Source: CAWKEY01 sp963848675
GTDB lineage: Bacteria; Pseudomonadota; Gammaproteobacteria; Methylococcales; Methylomonadaceae
Reading direction: 5' to 3'
Length of the DNA: 14,797 bases
NCBI GenBank assembly: GCA_963848675.1
Contig: CAWKEY010000072.1
Coordinates: 1-14,797 of the forward strand
The notes below the pieces were generated by a model. It saw only the letters and a program-made list of their open reading frames with translations. It was not told where the DNA came from and made no database searches. Position numbers and translations under genes: made by a program. Numbering within the stretch: position 1 is the stretch's first letter; each line of letters begins with the position of its first letter. Below are positions 1 to 7,387 of this stretch, one piece after another.

Positions 1-290
1 TTTAGGTGGTTTATCGTATAGGTTTGGTCTATATTAACGCAACGGCAGGTGCTGCGCATTGGCTGTATGGCAGCAATGCCCATTTTGCAAGGCAACAATA
101 GCATGTGGCTGAATTGTGTACATGGGTCAGGCTGGTTTTTTGTATATGAATGCTACTATTAATGCGCAGCGCTGCTATTTCATTAGGCCAGTGCCTAATG
201 GCTTAATGAGTTGTTGAGCAGGCTTGCCTCTCGTGGCATATCGTCGTAGTGAAAGTCGTCTTCGGACCGAACCATTTTTTTGGATACTAA
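1..290. other. gene-free region left of the IS element
   Basis: No convincing coding frame is visible on either strand. The stretch holds two small hairpins, one near 56-79 (nine pairs with one bulged G, loop TATGG) and one at 181-200 (listed separately). Joining 1-290 to 1242 onward restores the region upstream of the glycoside hydrolase before the IS inserted. Part of it may therefore once have held that gene's promoter or leader, which is inference. Confidence 0.5.
181..200. repeat. perfect 8-bp hairpin, 4-nt loop
   Basis: CATTAGGC (181-188) and GCCTAATG (193-200) are perfect inverted repeats around the loop CAGT. No T-run follows on either strand, so it is not a classical Rho-independent terminator. 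It may be a REP-like element or a protein-binding palindrome; no function can be assigned. Confidence 0.55.
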
Positions 291-308
291 GAGCTTATCC
301 ATAAATAA
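291..308. repeat. left terminal inverted repeat of the IS5-family element
   Basis: An 18-bp sequence starting GAGCTTATCC that matches 1221-1238 exactly as reverse complement. The transposase stop codon (TTA read on plus, 295-297) lies inside it. Confidence 0.9.
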
Positions 309-1182
309 TATTTACTTGATTTTTTGGCCGTATTTTACGTAAGGCGATAATAGAAGCAGCCAGCATAAGTAAGCCGAGGTAGCTACGGTCCATTTTTTCA
401 TAGCGCACCAAGAGTTTTCTGAACCGGTTAAACCACGAATGACAAACTTCAACCACCCACCGTCTAGCCTTGAAATCAGGGTTTTTGTCTTTTTCTGCAA
501 TTTCCTCACCTCGTGGCCTGACATGAGGGATATAGCTTCTTTCCTCAATCTCGCGCCGAGCCGGCTCGCCCACATAGCCAGCATCCAGGCAAAGGTTTTG
601 TTTGAGAGTGTCCGGGTCAGGACGCTCGATAATAATCCCATCCAGGGTATCAGCCAGTAACTTGACATCATGGGTGTTCGCACCACTGATCACGAGGGCT
701 AAGGGCAATCCCTTTTCATCGGTTAACAGGCTTCTTTTACTACCGTTTTTACCTCGGTCGGTAGGGTTTCTGCCCACCGATTCCAGTGCTAACGGCGCCT
801 TAACCATTGCCCCATCAAGGCTTTGCCATTCCCAGGCAATGCCTTCCAGTTCGTCATATTCCAATAAGCTGGCACGCCATAACTTTTCAAACATGCCTGA
901 TGCCTGCCATTCCAGGAAATACCTGTGAACAGCACTGGCACTACCATAGTCACTTTTAGGCAGGGCTTTCCATTGACAACCTGTGCGCAAAACATAAAGA
1001 ATCCCCTCAAATACTTTTCGCGGGTTTTGGGCTTTTCTGCCTCCACCTGGCTTGCGTTTATAGTCCTTTGTTGAATGCCTTTTCCGCTCTGGAATCAATT
1101 GTTCCACTCTTGCCCAAAAATCATCCGATACTTTCCAGCTTTGTAACCTTTTCAAGAAATTGCAACCTCTTATAAAACCCAA
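295..1182 (-). CDS. IS5-family transposase (DDE)
   Basis: A 295-residue transposase of the IS4/IS5 DDE superfamily that carries out cut-and-paste movement of the surrounding element. The N-terminal third is the DUF4096-like helix-turn-helix region: WARVEQLIP near residue 24 and GGGRKAQNPRKVFEGILYVL from 46. The catalytic core shows D123 in SLDGAMVKAP, D200 in LCLDAGYVG, and E245 within the RRWVVEVCHSWFNRFRKL segment that marks the family. The length is normal for a single-frame IS5 transposase, and no frameshift is needed, unlike IS427-type elements with two overlapping frames. The start is uncertain: the frame opens at a TTG at 1182 without a clear ribosome site. A second TTG at residue 10 follows AGAGG by 10 nt and may be the true start. 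Confidence 0.92.
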   Translation of the reverse strand: MGFIRGCNFLKRLQSWKVSDDFWARVEQLIPERKRHSTKDYKRKPGGGRKAQNPRKVFEGILYVLRTGCQWKALPKSDYGSASAVHRYFLEWQASGMFEKLWRASLLEYDELEGIAWEWQSLDGAMVKAPLALESVGRNPTDRGKNGSKRSLLTDEKGLPLALVISGANTHDVKLLADTLDGIIIERPDPDTLKQNLCLDAGYVGEPARREIEERSYIPHVRPRGEEIAEKDKNPDFKARRWVVEVCHSWFNRFRKLLVRYEKMDRSYLGLLMLAASIIALRKIRPKNQVNIIYG

Positions 1183-1220
1183 ATGTGCAATTATTTTCCA
1201 ATAATCTGAAATTTATCAAG

Positions 1221-1238
1221 TTATTTATGGATAAGCTC
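1221..1238. repeat. right terminal inverted repeat of the IS5-family element
   Basis: Perfect reverse complement of 291-308. It lies upstream of the transposase start, followed outward by the TAA target duplication. Further in, CTTGAT occurs near both ends with a 6-bp offset, so some similarity continues past the perfect 18 bp. Confidence 0.9.
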
Positions 1239-1328
1239 TAAGTAGCAAGCACGTCAGCGATAAGCCGTTTATTGCTCACCCATCTATCGAATTAAGGCTG
1301 CCCAAAGTGGCACATGGAGAAAGAAAAG

Positions 1329-2765
1329 ATGAAAAATATGAAAAAGACCAGAGTTGAATTGCGGTTTCGTTTCGGTGTGCGTGACCGATTGGCTTTGTGG
1401 TTTCTGGGCGCGATGGGCTTCCTGCTATTTACACATGTCGCGGCTGCTGCCTCGCTATCGATCAACGGAGCCCAGAAGTATCAAACCATCGATGGTTTTG
1501 GCACGAATATCAATTCGCTCAGCTGGACCAACGACAACTCCAAAGCAGCCATTGATCTATTGGCGGACCAAATGGGACAGACGCTGTGGCGCGTGGTCTT
1601 CGACATGGAAGACTGGGAGGCGACCAACGACAATGCCGATGCGAACACGCCGAACTGGACATACTACAACGCCCTATACTCCAACGCCAAGTTTCAAAAT
1701 CTATGGGGCACACTTCGCTACCTTAATCAAAAGGGTTTCAACGCAACCATCGCGCTGAGCTTCATGGGACGGGTGCCGGGTTGGATGGGGTCGACCACCA
1801 TTAATGCTAGTCAGGAAGACGAAGCAGTGGAGATGATTGCCTCACTTTTGTATTACGCTCGAAATACCGAGCACCTGCAGTTCGGCATGCTTGATCCCTT
1901 CAACGAAACAGATTGGGATGGGATTGAGGGGCCACAGCTCGTTTCCGCACAGTATGTGCGTTTGCTCAACAAACTTTCGGTCAAACTCGACGCCATGGGT
2001 CTTTCCGACATTCGTCTTCTCGGACCCAACACCGCATCCATCAGCAGCGGTGTGGGTACGTATATGCCGGCGATGATGGCCAATTCAGTGGTAATGAGCA
2101 AAGTCGACCATTTCGGCTTCCACAGTTATTCGGCTGATTCCGGCGGGGCCAACACCGCGATTAAGAACTCGAGTTATTCGAGCAAGAACTTCTGGATGAC
2201 GGAGTATGCCAATCCGGCCGATGCCTTTTCACTCTTGGGTCAAAACGCGTCGGCTCTGATTGTTTGGGAGGGTTTCGACAGCGTCTATAATCATGCCATT
2301 CTGGCGGGACGCGGGTCGCAACCAGGTAATGACGATGTTGGCTACGTGCCGCTAGCCTACAACCAGAGCAGCCATACCTACACTCCACGCAAAGAGTTCT
2401 ATCAGAATGCCCAGCTGTTCAAGTTTGTCCCACCGGGGGCGGTGCGCATCGCAGCTACCGGTGCCACTGGAGGTCTCACCAGCTATGCGTTCTACCATCA
2501 GGATTCGGGGCGGTTGACCATCGTCGCCCGAAACACTGGATCCGCTGCGTCCGTTTCGGCGACCTTGACCAACTTGCCGGCGGTGAGTAGTTTTTCCTAC
2601 TACAAGACGGATAGCGCTAACAATATGGTCCAAGGCGCCGATGTGGCGGTGACCACAGGGGCCTTTTCCTTCGGTGTTCCCAGCGGAGGTATTGTGACTC
2701 TTACTGCAGCGGGCTCAAGTGCCTCGATAATCGCACCACCTTTCAACTTGAGAGTAGCGCCATAG
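1329..2765 (+). CDS. secreted clan-A glycoside hydrolase, GH30-like
   Basis: A 478-residue exported (beta/alpha)8-barrel glycoside hydrolase, probably acting on a polysaccharide outside the cytoplasm. I place the start at ATG 1329 because GGAGA lies 8 nt before it; ATG 1314 in the same frame lacks a good ribosome site and would add five residues. A basic N-terminus, a hydrophobic core (LALWFLGAMGFLLF) and an AAA-A cleavage region form a signal peptide. The mature protein opens with the IDGFG motif typical of GH30. The acid/base is probably E193 in DPFNETDWDG and the nucleophile E292 in FWMTEYANP, about 100 residues apart as usual in clan A. After the barrel a beta-sandwich follows, ending in PPFNLRVAP, which resembles the first strand of a fibronectin-III-like module and may be truncated. 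The substrate is unknown, and assignment to GH30 rather than a neighbouring family is a judgement from motifs. No partner genes adjoin it. Confidence 0.8.
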   Translation: MKNMKKTRVELRFRFGVRDRLALWFLGAMGFLLFTHVAAAASLSINGAQKYQTIDGFGTNINSLSWTNDNSKAAIDLLADQMGQTLWRVVFDMEDWEATNDNADANTPNWTYYNALYSNAKFQNLWGTLRYLNQKGFNATIALSFMGRVPGWMGSTTINASQEDEAVEMIASLLYYARNTEHLQFGMLDPFNETDWDGIEGPQLVSAQYVRLLNKLSVKLDAMGLSDIRLLGPNTASISSGVGTYMPAMMANSVVMSKVDHFGFHSYSADSGGANTAIKNSSYSSKNFWMTEYANPADAFSLLGQNASALIVWEGFDSVYNHAILAGRGSQPGNDDVGYVPLAYNQSSHTYTPRKEFYQNAQLFKFVPPGAVRIAATGATGGLTSYAFYHQDSGRLTIVARNTGSAASVSATLTNLPAVSSFSYYKTDSANNMVQGADVAVTTGAFSFGVPSGGIVTLTAAGSSASIIAPPFNLRVAP

Positions 2766-3053
2766 TTCGCTGATCGATGTCATGTGGCCCATTGATTTAC
2801 TTCTTCCGGCTATCTTTTTATCAGATTACAGGTATTAGGCCATAGCACGGACAGGAATGTCCTCGTCGCCTACCTTTTTGGGGTGTGGATGGGGCTGTTT
2901 GAAAGGGGTATGCGATACGACGCTTGAAATCGGACCAATCAATTGGTTCTCAATTTTACATATCAATGGGTCAGTCTAACTACCCGTTCTCCATTCCATG
3001 TGGACACCGAAGCATGATGCAATAGTTAGCGCGCCCTTTAATACGGGCTTTTC
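2766..3053. other. intergenic stretch between the hydrolase and thiC
   Basis: No supported gene. Near its end a short stem GCCC (3033-3036) / GGGC (3044-3047) with an 8-nt loop is followed by TTTTCTT. It could be a weak terminator for the upstream hydrolase, but the stem is only four pairs, so it is not called as one. Confidence 0.4.
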
Positions 3054-3082
3054 TTGCAATCCGGTACATTTTCCTTTAATTT
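3054..3082 (+). promoter_or_regulatory. candidate sigma-70 promoter of thiC
   Basis: TTGCAA (3054-3059) and TAATTT (3077-3082) are separated by 17 nt. TTTAAT at 3075-3080 is an alternative -10 with a shorter spacer. Either would start transcription around 3087-3090, just before the first stem of the TPP riboswitch, which is the expected arrangement. This is sequence matching only. Confidence 0.45.
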
Positions 3083-3099
3083 AGACCGACATCCGTAAA

Positions 3100-3184
3100 G
3101 GCTAGGGGTGCTTCAAAGATTTATTTTGAGGCTGAGAGAAACCCTTTGAACCTGACTCCGGTTAATACCGGCGTAGGAAAGCCC
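3100..3184 (+). promoter_or_regulatory. TPP riboswitch (THI element)
   Basis: The conserved thi-box core is present in order: GGGGTGC (3105-3111), GGCTGAGA (3130-3137), ACCCTTTGAACCTGA (3141-3155), the CCGG-TTAATA-CCGG stem-loop and GCGTAGGAA (3171-3179). The closing helix P1 can form between GGCT (3100-3103) and AGCC (3180-3183). The GGCTGAGA element contains the bases that read the pyrimidine ring of TPP. It lies 42 nt before the thiC start. With so little room before the SD, and no obvious T-run hairpin between, control of translation initiation is more likely than termination. Binding of TPP would lower ThiC synthesis. Confidence 0.95.
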
Positions 3185-3225
3185 CATCTTCCCTGCGCCT
3201 TGTTTTGTTGTTGTTGGAGATAAGC

Positions 3226-5097
3226 ATGAGCGCTGTTCTGAAAGACACTACTGAGACTGAAGCCAGTAGTGTAAAAATCGATTCCTACCCCGCATCCGAA
3301 AAAATCTATGTTGAAGGCAGCCGCCCTGACATACAAGTTCCCATGCGTAAAATTACCCTGTCAGATACTCCGGTCCATTTTGGCGCCGAGAAAAATCCCC
3401 CGCTTTATGTTTATGACACCTCCGGCGTTTATACCGATCCTAATATTGAGGTGGATTTAAAAAGAGGCTTGGGCGCGGTTCGTTCGGCCTGGATTGAGGA
3501 AAGAAACGACACTGAACAACTGACGGGGCCGAGTTCTGAATACGGCCAGCAACGTCTGCACGATCCCGCTACCGCGGCCTTGCGTTTTGAACTTATCCGA
3601 AAGCCGCGCCGCGCTAAAGCCGGCATGAACGTCTCGCAGATGCACTATGCCAGAAAAGGCATCATCACGCCGGAAATGGAATTTATCGCCATCCGTGAAA
3701 ACCAGAAAATGGAAGAAATGCGCGAGTTATGGAAGGATCAGCATCCGGGCGATTCCTTTGGCGCTTCCATTCCGGACGTCATTACGCCTGAATTTGTGCG
3801 CTCTGAAGTGGCGCGCGGCCGCGCCATTATTCCCGCCAACATCAACCATCCCGAGCTGGAGCCCATGATTATCGGCCGTAATTTTCTGGTGAAAATTAAC
3901 GGCAATCTCGGAAACTCGGCGGTAACTTCTTCGATTGAAGAAGAAGTGGAAAAAATGCTCTGGGGCATTCGTTGGGGCGGCGATACCATCATGGATTTAT
4001 CGACCGGCAAAAACATCCACGAAACCCGCGAGTGGATTTTGCGCAATTCGCCCGTGCCGATTGGCACGGTACCGATTTATCAGGCTCTGGAAAAAGTCAA
4101 CGGCAAAGCCGAAGACCTGACCTGGGAAATCTTTCGTGATACCTTGATCGAGCAAGCCGAGCAGGGCGTGGACTACTTCACTATCCATGCCGGCGTGCGT
4201 TTGCATCATGTGCCGTTAACCGCAAAACGCATGACCGGTATCGTTTCGCGCGGCGGCTCTATCATGGCGAAATGGTGTCTGGCGCATCACACCGAAAGCT
4301 TTCTGTACACGCATTTTGAAGAAATCTGCGAAATCATGAAGGCTTATGACGTGTCTTTCTCCTTAGGTGATGGTTTGCGTCCGGGCTCGATTTACGATGC
4401 TAATGATGAAGCCCAATTCGGCGAGCTGGAAACCTTGGGCGAGTTAACCAAAATCGCCTGGAAACACGATGTGCAAACCATGATTGAAGGCCCGGGACAT
4501 GTGCCCTTGCATATGATCAAGGTCAACATGGAAAAGCAGCTGGAAGAATGCGGCGAAGCGCCTTTCTATACCTTGGGCCCACTGACCACCGATATTGCGC
4601 CGGGTTATGACCATATCACCTCAGCCATCGGCGCCGCCAATATCGGCTGGTATGGTTGCGCCATGCTGTGTTATGTGACTCAAAAAGAGCATTTGGGCTT
4701 GCCGAACAAGCAGGATGTCCGCGAAGGCATCGTGACCTATAAAATTGCCGCCCATGCTGCCGACCTGGCCAAAGGTCATCCGGGTGCGCAGGCGCGTGAT
4801 AACGCCATGTCCAAGGCGCGTTTTGAATTCCGTTGGGAAGATCAGTTCAATATCGGTCTGGATCCTGAAAAAGCGCGTGAATTCCATGACGAAACCCTGC
4901 CCAAGGAATCCGCCAAAGTCGCGCATTTCTGCTCCATGTGCGGCCCGCATTTCTGTTCAATGAAAATCAGTCAGGATGTACGCGACTATGCGGCGGCCAA
5001 AGGCATTAAAGATGAACAAGAGGCGCTGGTAAAAGGAATGGATGAAAAATCCCGGCAGTTCCTTGAAGAAGGCGCGGATATTTACCATAAGGTTTAA
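3226..5097 (+). CDS. thiC: phosphomethylpyrimidine synthase ThiC
   Basis: A radical-SAM enzyme that rearranges aminoimidazole ribotide into hydroxymethylpyrimidine phosphate, the pyrimidine half of thiamine. The 623-residue length matches bacterial ThiC (about 630). The N-terminal ThiC-associated domain contains RKITLSDTP and YDTSGVYTDP. The barrel carries the conserved NFLVKINGNLGNSAV, GADTI-like WGGDTIMDLSTG, RNSPVPIGTVPIYQAL and EGPGHVPLHMI segments. The C-terminal cluster motif CX2CX4C is complete (C569, C572, C577 in CSMCGPHFC) and binds the [4Fe-4S] cluster. The ATG at 3226 is chosen because GGAG at 3216-3219 lies six nt upstream; an in-frame TTG at 3205 has no such site. The gene stands alone under the TPP riboswitch with its own terminator, so it is a monocistronic thiamine-responsive unit. 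Confidence 0.97.
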   Translation: MSAVLKDTTETEASSVKIDSYPASEKIYVEGSRPDIQVPMRKITLSDTPVHFGAEKNPPLYVYDTSGVYTDPNIEVDLKRGLGAVRSAWIEERNDTEQLTGPSSEYGQQRLHDPATAALRFELIRKPRRAKAGMNVSQMHYARKGIITPEMEFIAIRENQKMEEMRELWKDQHPGDSFGASIPDVITPEFVRSEVARGRAIIPANINHPELEPMIIGRNFLVKINGNLGNSAVTSSIEEEVEKMLWGIRWGGDTIMDLSTGKNIHETREWILRNSPVPIGTVPIYQALEKVNGKAEDLTWEIFRDTLIEQAEQGVDYFTIHAGVRLHHVPLTAKRMTGIVSRGGSIMAKWCLAHHTESFLYTHFEEICEIMKAYDVSFSLGDGLRPGSIYDANDEAQFGELETLGELTKIAWKHDVQTMIEGPGHVPLHMIKVNMEKQLEECGEAPFYTLGPLTTDIAPGYDHITSAIGAANIGWYGCAMLCYVTQKEHLGLPNKQDVREGIVTYKIAAHAADLAKGHPGAQARDNAMSKARFEFRWEDQFNIGLDPEKAREFHDETLPKESAKVAHFCSMCGPHFCSMKISQDVRDYAAAKGIKDEQEALVKGMDEKSRQFLEEGADIYHKV

Positions 5098-5099
5098 AA

Positions 5100-5127
5100 G
5101 GCTAAAGGCTAAAGGCTAAAGGCTAAA
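5100..5127 (+). repeat. four tandem GGCTAAA heptamers
   Basis: Exact copies at 5100-5106, 5107-5113, 5114-5120 and 5121-5127, starting two bases after the thiC stop codon and ending two bases before the terminator stem. An exact short tandem repeat of this kind can vary in copy number by polymerase slippage. It is not coding. Confidence 0.9.
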
Positions 5128-5129
5128 GT

Positions 5130-5158
5130 AAAAAAGCCCTCGTGATGAGGGCTTTTTT
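5130..5158 (+). terminator. Rho-independent terminator after thiC (bidirectional)
   Basis: A 12-bp perfect stem, AAAAAAGCCCTC (5130-5141) with GAGGGCTTTTTT (5147-5158), and a 5-nt loop GTGAT. The T-run follows on plus and the A-run gives the same on minus, so it can stop transcription from either side. It insulates thiC from the accessory island that follows. Confidence 0.92.
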
Positions 5159-5182
5159 GTATGTGCGGTTGAGTGGGTGCGT

Positions 5183-5268
5183 ATTCCAATCAAAGCCGCC
5201 ACTGTTTCCGACTTGAAAACCGCCAGGCATTCCGATCGCAAAACCACAACCGATTCCGATATAAACCC
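5183..5268. repeat. degenerate tandem repeat, about 24-nt period
   Basis: Units start at 5183 (22 nt), 5205 (24 nt), 5229 (24 nt) and 5253 (partial, 16 nt). They share a head like ATTCCGAT and a tail like AAAACCGCCA. Read on the minus strand in one frame they give an eight-residue repeat of the form GGF-x-hydrophobic-G-x-x. That may be the trace of a decayed repetitive protein or chance following from the 24-nt period. Confidence 0.55.
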
Positions 5269-5453
5269 AGCAAGATTTTGAACGCCGGAGATCGGCCATG
5301 AACTGACGGTCCCGACAGGCTGCTTTATGGTGATGAGTATTGGCATAATGAAGTTTGGCAATATGCAATTTTTCTGATGGTGTTATCGTATTGTCTACTG
5401 TTTTGGCGTTTTGATACCCTTGAAAGTCACTAAAATTAAGGGACACGATTTTG

Positions 5454-5488
5454 AACATTAGTCATTTTGGCTCAAATTGTCCAATGTT
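5454..5488. repeat. inverted 11-bp motif pair, upstream copy
   Basis: AACATTAGTCA (5454-5464) and TGTCCAATGTT (5478-5488) are inverted copies of one motif (9 of 11 matching) separated by 13 nt. A second pair with the same motif and exactly the same spacing lies downstream of the DUF262 gene at 7459-7493. The pairing suggests a common recombinase- or regulator-binding element, or REP-like ends; the function is unknown. Confidence 0.6.
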
Positions 5489-5516
5489 AAACAGCAAAAC
5501 AAAAAAACTGCTCAAC

Positions 5517-5552
5517 TTCTGGATAACATATAAAATTTTTTGTTATCCAGAA
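5517..5552. promoter_or_regulatory. 12-bp perfect palindrome upstream of the DUF262 gene
   Basis: TTCTGGATAACA (5517-5528) is repeated inverted as TGTTATCCAGAA (5541-5552) around a 12-nt AT-only spacer. It ends 56 nt before the start codon. GGATAA occurs once more at 5556-5561. The geometry fits an operator for a dimeric repressor or a stable leader hairpin. No regulator gene is present nearby, and the role is inferred. Confidence 0.5.
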
Positions 5553-5608
5553 TCAGGATAATCTAGGTTAGGCGGACGCCTCGTGCAAACAATTATTTAT
5601 AAGTCAGA

Positions 5609-7372
5609 ATGGCAAGTATAAAAGTAAAGGATTTCTTCAACGGAAGGTTTTTCGAGATTCCAAAATATCAGCGTGGATATGCATGGGAGGTTCAGAATGT
5701 GCGCGATTTGTTTGATGACATCACAGAATCTATTGAGTCAAATTCAAACCACTACATTGGTACCATTGTTCTCTCAAAAGATAGGAAGGACGATGAAAAC
5801 TTTTATGTCGTTGATGGACAACAACGGATAACGACGATCTCAATGATCATTAAGGCTTTGGTATCGCAACTTGGCGCTAACGACAAGGCGTATTACGAAA
5901 GGTTTTATTTGAAGGAAGGTGATCGTATTCGACTAACCCCTCTCAATAGAGATCGGGATTTTTTCTCAAACCTAATGAACGATGCTATCACCGAACCGCA
6001 AAGCAAGAGTCAACGCGCTCTTTCCGCCGCAACCACTGAGATATTACTGTGGCTCAACAAGATTACTGACAAATTGGCATTCCTAAAGTGCGTAGAAAAG
6101 TTGGAGGTAATGGAGTTCGTCGAGAATTCAGAAGGCGACGCCATTCGAATTTTTCAAACCGTCAATGACCGAGGAAAACCACTCTCAAATATGGAGAAGG
6201 CAAAGAGTCTCTTGATCTACTTTTCAAATCGCTATCTCAACAAGAATCTAGACGATGAGATTAATGATCAATTTAGTGCAATGTTTGAGGTCTATGATGA
6301 CATCAAGATAGTCGGAGAAAGACTCAATGTCACTTTGATCAAAAACAAAGAATTCGATGAAGACAGCATCATGAGGTATCACTTTGTCTCCTTTTCAAAT
6401 GAGAACTTCGACCCAACAGCCGCCTACGTTTTAAAACACCTCAAGACACGATTGACCCAACTCAGGTCAGGAGCAAATGGAGACTATTCCAAGCTTGAGT
6501 CTTTCATTGGTAAGTATTTGGAAAGTCTAGGGATTTTCTTTGCGTCTTTGTTGTCTCTGCTCAATCGTGCAGAACAAAAGGCAAGTTACTACAAGTTGTT
6601 TTCGATTTTGCAGCTTTCAGCCACCCTCTATCCATTGATTGTAAGACTTGAGACTCTGAACTTGCTCGATGAGCCAATTCCTTCATTGGGGGTGAGGCGG
6701 ACTTCTTTTCTTGATTTGCTTGAACTTGTCGATGTTCGAGTTTACAAGACGAGAGGAACAGACCCGAAGGCTGATATCGCTCGATTCACATACGAAGTCT
6801 CAAAAAAATCGAAAGAGGAAATCGAGTCATGGCTACTATGGTTCAATAATCGCTGGATGTCGAAAGAAGAGTTTCAAGCAGCTTTGACTTCAAACATTTT
6901 TGGCAACAGGGCTCTGAATCACATCTTTATCAATTATTGCGAGGTGATTAATGGTAGCGATTACTCGATTGATGAACTGAAGGAAGTTTCGGGGCTGAAT
7001 CCAAACATTGAGCACATTCTATCGCAAACTCCTAACTTCGATCCGGTCGCCTTCGGCTTCGCAGACGAAGAGGACTACATTAACCACGAGCATCGGATCG
7101 GCAACCTGTCCATTCTTGAGCGAAACTTCAATTCAAGTGTTCAGAACAAAGCTTCCGTTGACAAGGTGGACACTTATGATCGCAGCTATTTTGTGGTCAT
7201 GAAGGAAGTGAGTACTCAGATATACTCGCAACGAGGGTTCACCAAGATCGATATTTTGGAAAGAACACAGAAGCTTGCGAACTATTGCGCCTCTCGATGG
7301 TGGGCAGAACTTGGAACGACACGATATTTGCCAACCAACGAAGAGTTAGAAAGCGAAACTGCTCGGCAATAA
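5609..7372 (+). CDS. DUF262-DUF1524 (GmrSD/SspE-like) putative restriction nuclease
   Basis: A 587-residue single-chain protein combining the two halves of the GmrSD family. The N-terminal DUF262 (ParB/Srx-like nucleotide-binding fold) begins at once with FEIPKYQRGYAWE (residues 15-27), followed by GTIVL (51-55) and DGQQRITT (69-76), the family signature for NTP binding. The C-terminal DUF1524 is an HNH-type nuclease: EHILSQ (E468, H469) and HRIGNLSILERNFNSSVQNKA (from H495, with N499). All key motifs are intact. Characterised relatives restrict phage DNA with glucosylated hydroxymethylcytosine (GmrSD) or act with phosphorothioate modification (SspE). No partner modification genes lie in this window, so the target is unknown. 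The start has a weak ribosome site, but homology begins within fifteen residues of it. Base composition is AT-richer than thiC and ilv, and repeats surround it, which points to horizontal acquisition. Confidence 0.88.
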   Translation: MASIKVKDFFNGRFFEIPKYQRGYAWEVQNVRDLFDDITESIESNSNHYIGTIVLSKDRKDDENFYVVDGQQRITTISMIIKALVSQLGANDKAYYERFYLKEGDRIRLTPLNRDRDFFSNLMNDAITEPQSKSQRALSAATTEILLWLNKITDKLAFLKCVEKLEVMEFVENSEGDAIRIFQTVNDRGKPLSNMEKAKSLLIYFSNRYLNKNLDDEINDQFSAMFEVYDDIKIVGERLNVTLIKNKEFDEDSIMRYHFVSFSNENFDPTAAYVLKHLKTRLTQLRSGANGDYSKLESFIGKYLESLGIFFASLLSLLNRAEQKASYYKLFSILQLSATLYPLIVRLETLNLLDEPIPSLGVRRTSFLDLLELVDVRVYKTRGTDPKADIARFTYEVSKKSKEEIESWLLWFNNRWMSKEEFQAALTSNIFGNRALNHIFINYCEVINGSDYSIDELKEVSGLNPNIEHILSQTPNFDPVAFGFADEEDYINHEHRIGNLSILERNFNSSVQNKASVDKVDTYDRSYFVVMKEVSTQIYSQRGFTKIDILERTQKLANYCASRWWAELGTTRYLPTNEELESETARQ

Positions 7373-7387
7373 TCGTCTAGTAAGAGA

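Larger units (their letters stand above)
291..1238 (-). mobile_element. complete IS5-family insertion sequence (948 bp)
   Basis: The element is bounded by perfect 18-bp terminal inverted repeats: GAGCTTATCCATAAATAA at 291-308 and its reverse complement at 1221-1238. Both sides are flanked by TAA (288-290 and 1239-1241), a 3-bp target duplication of the TNA type used by several IS5-family subgroups. One uninterrupted minus-strand transposase gene fills most of it. Intact ends, an intact duplication and an intact DDE triad suggest a recent and possibly still mobile copy. It lies about 90 bp upstream of the glycoside hydrolase start and may have separated that gene from its native promoter. The subgroup (IS1031, ISL2, IS427) was not determined. 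Confidence 0.9.
5159..5608. other. AT-rich leader of the DUF262 island, no supported gene
   Basis: Minus-strand frames of about 80-110 codons exist here but run through the thiC terminator and resemble nothing I recognise, so they are not called as genes. The stretch holds a degenerate 24-nt tandem array (5183-5268), an inverted 11-bp motif pair (5454-5488), a 12-bp palindrome (5517-5552) and GTTAGGC at 5567-5573. No obvious sigma-70 promoter for the downstream gene was found. Confidence 0.5.

Noticed and set aside
439..928. Plus-strand open frames opposite the transposase
   Set aside because: They are antisense to the conserved DDE transposase, without independent support.
5123..5458. Minus-strand open frame of about 111 codons between thiC and the DUF262 gene
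   Set aside because: It runs into the thiC terminator hairpin, overlaps a tandem repeat, lacks a ribosome site and resembles no family I know; kept only as a repeat observation.
5510..5573. Possible second attC or attI site upstream of the DUF262 gene (GCTCAAC ... GTTAGGC)
   Set aside because: The inner arms do not pair in the attC manner: the strong palindrome sits next to the left core with a 14-nt asymmetry on the right. No integrase gene adjoins, as attI would require.
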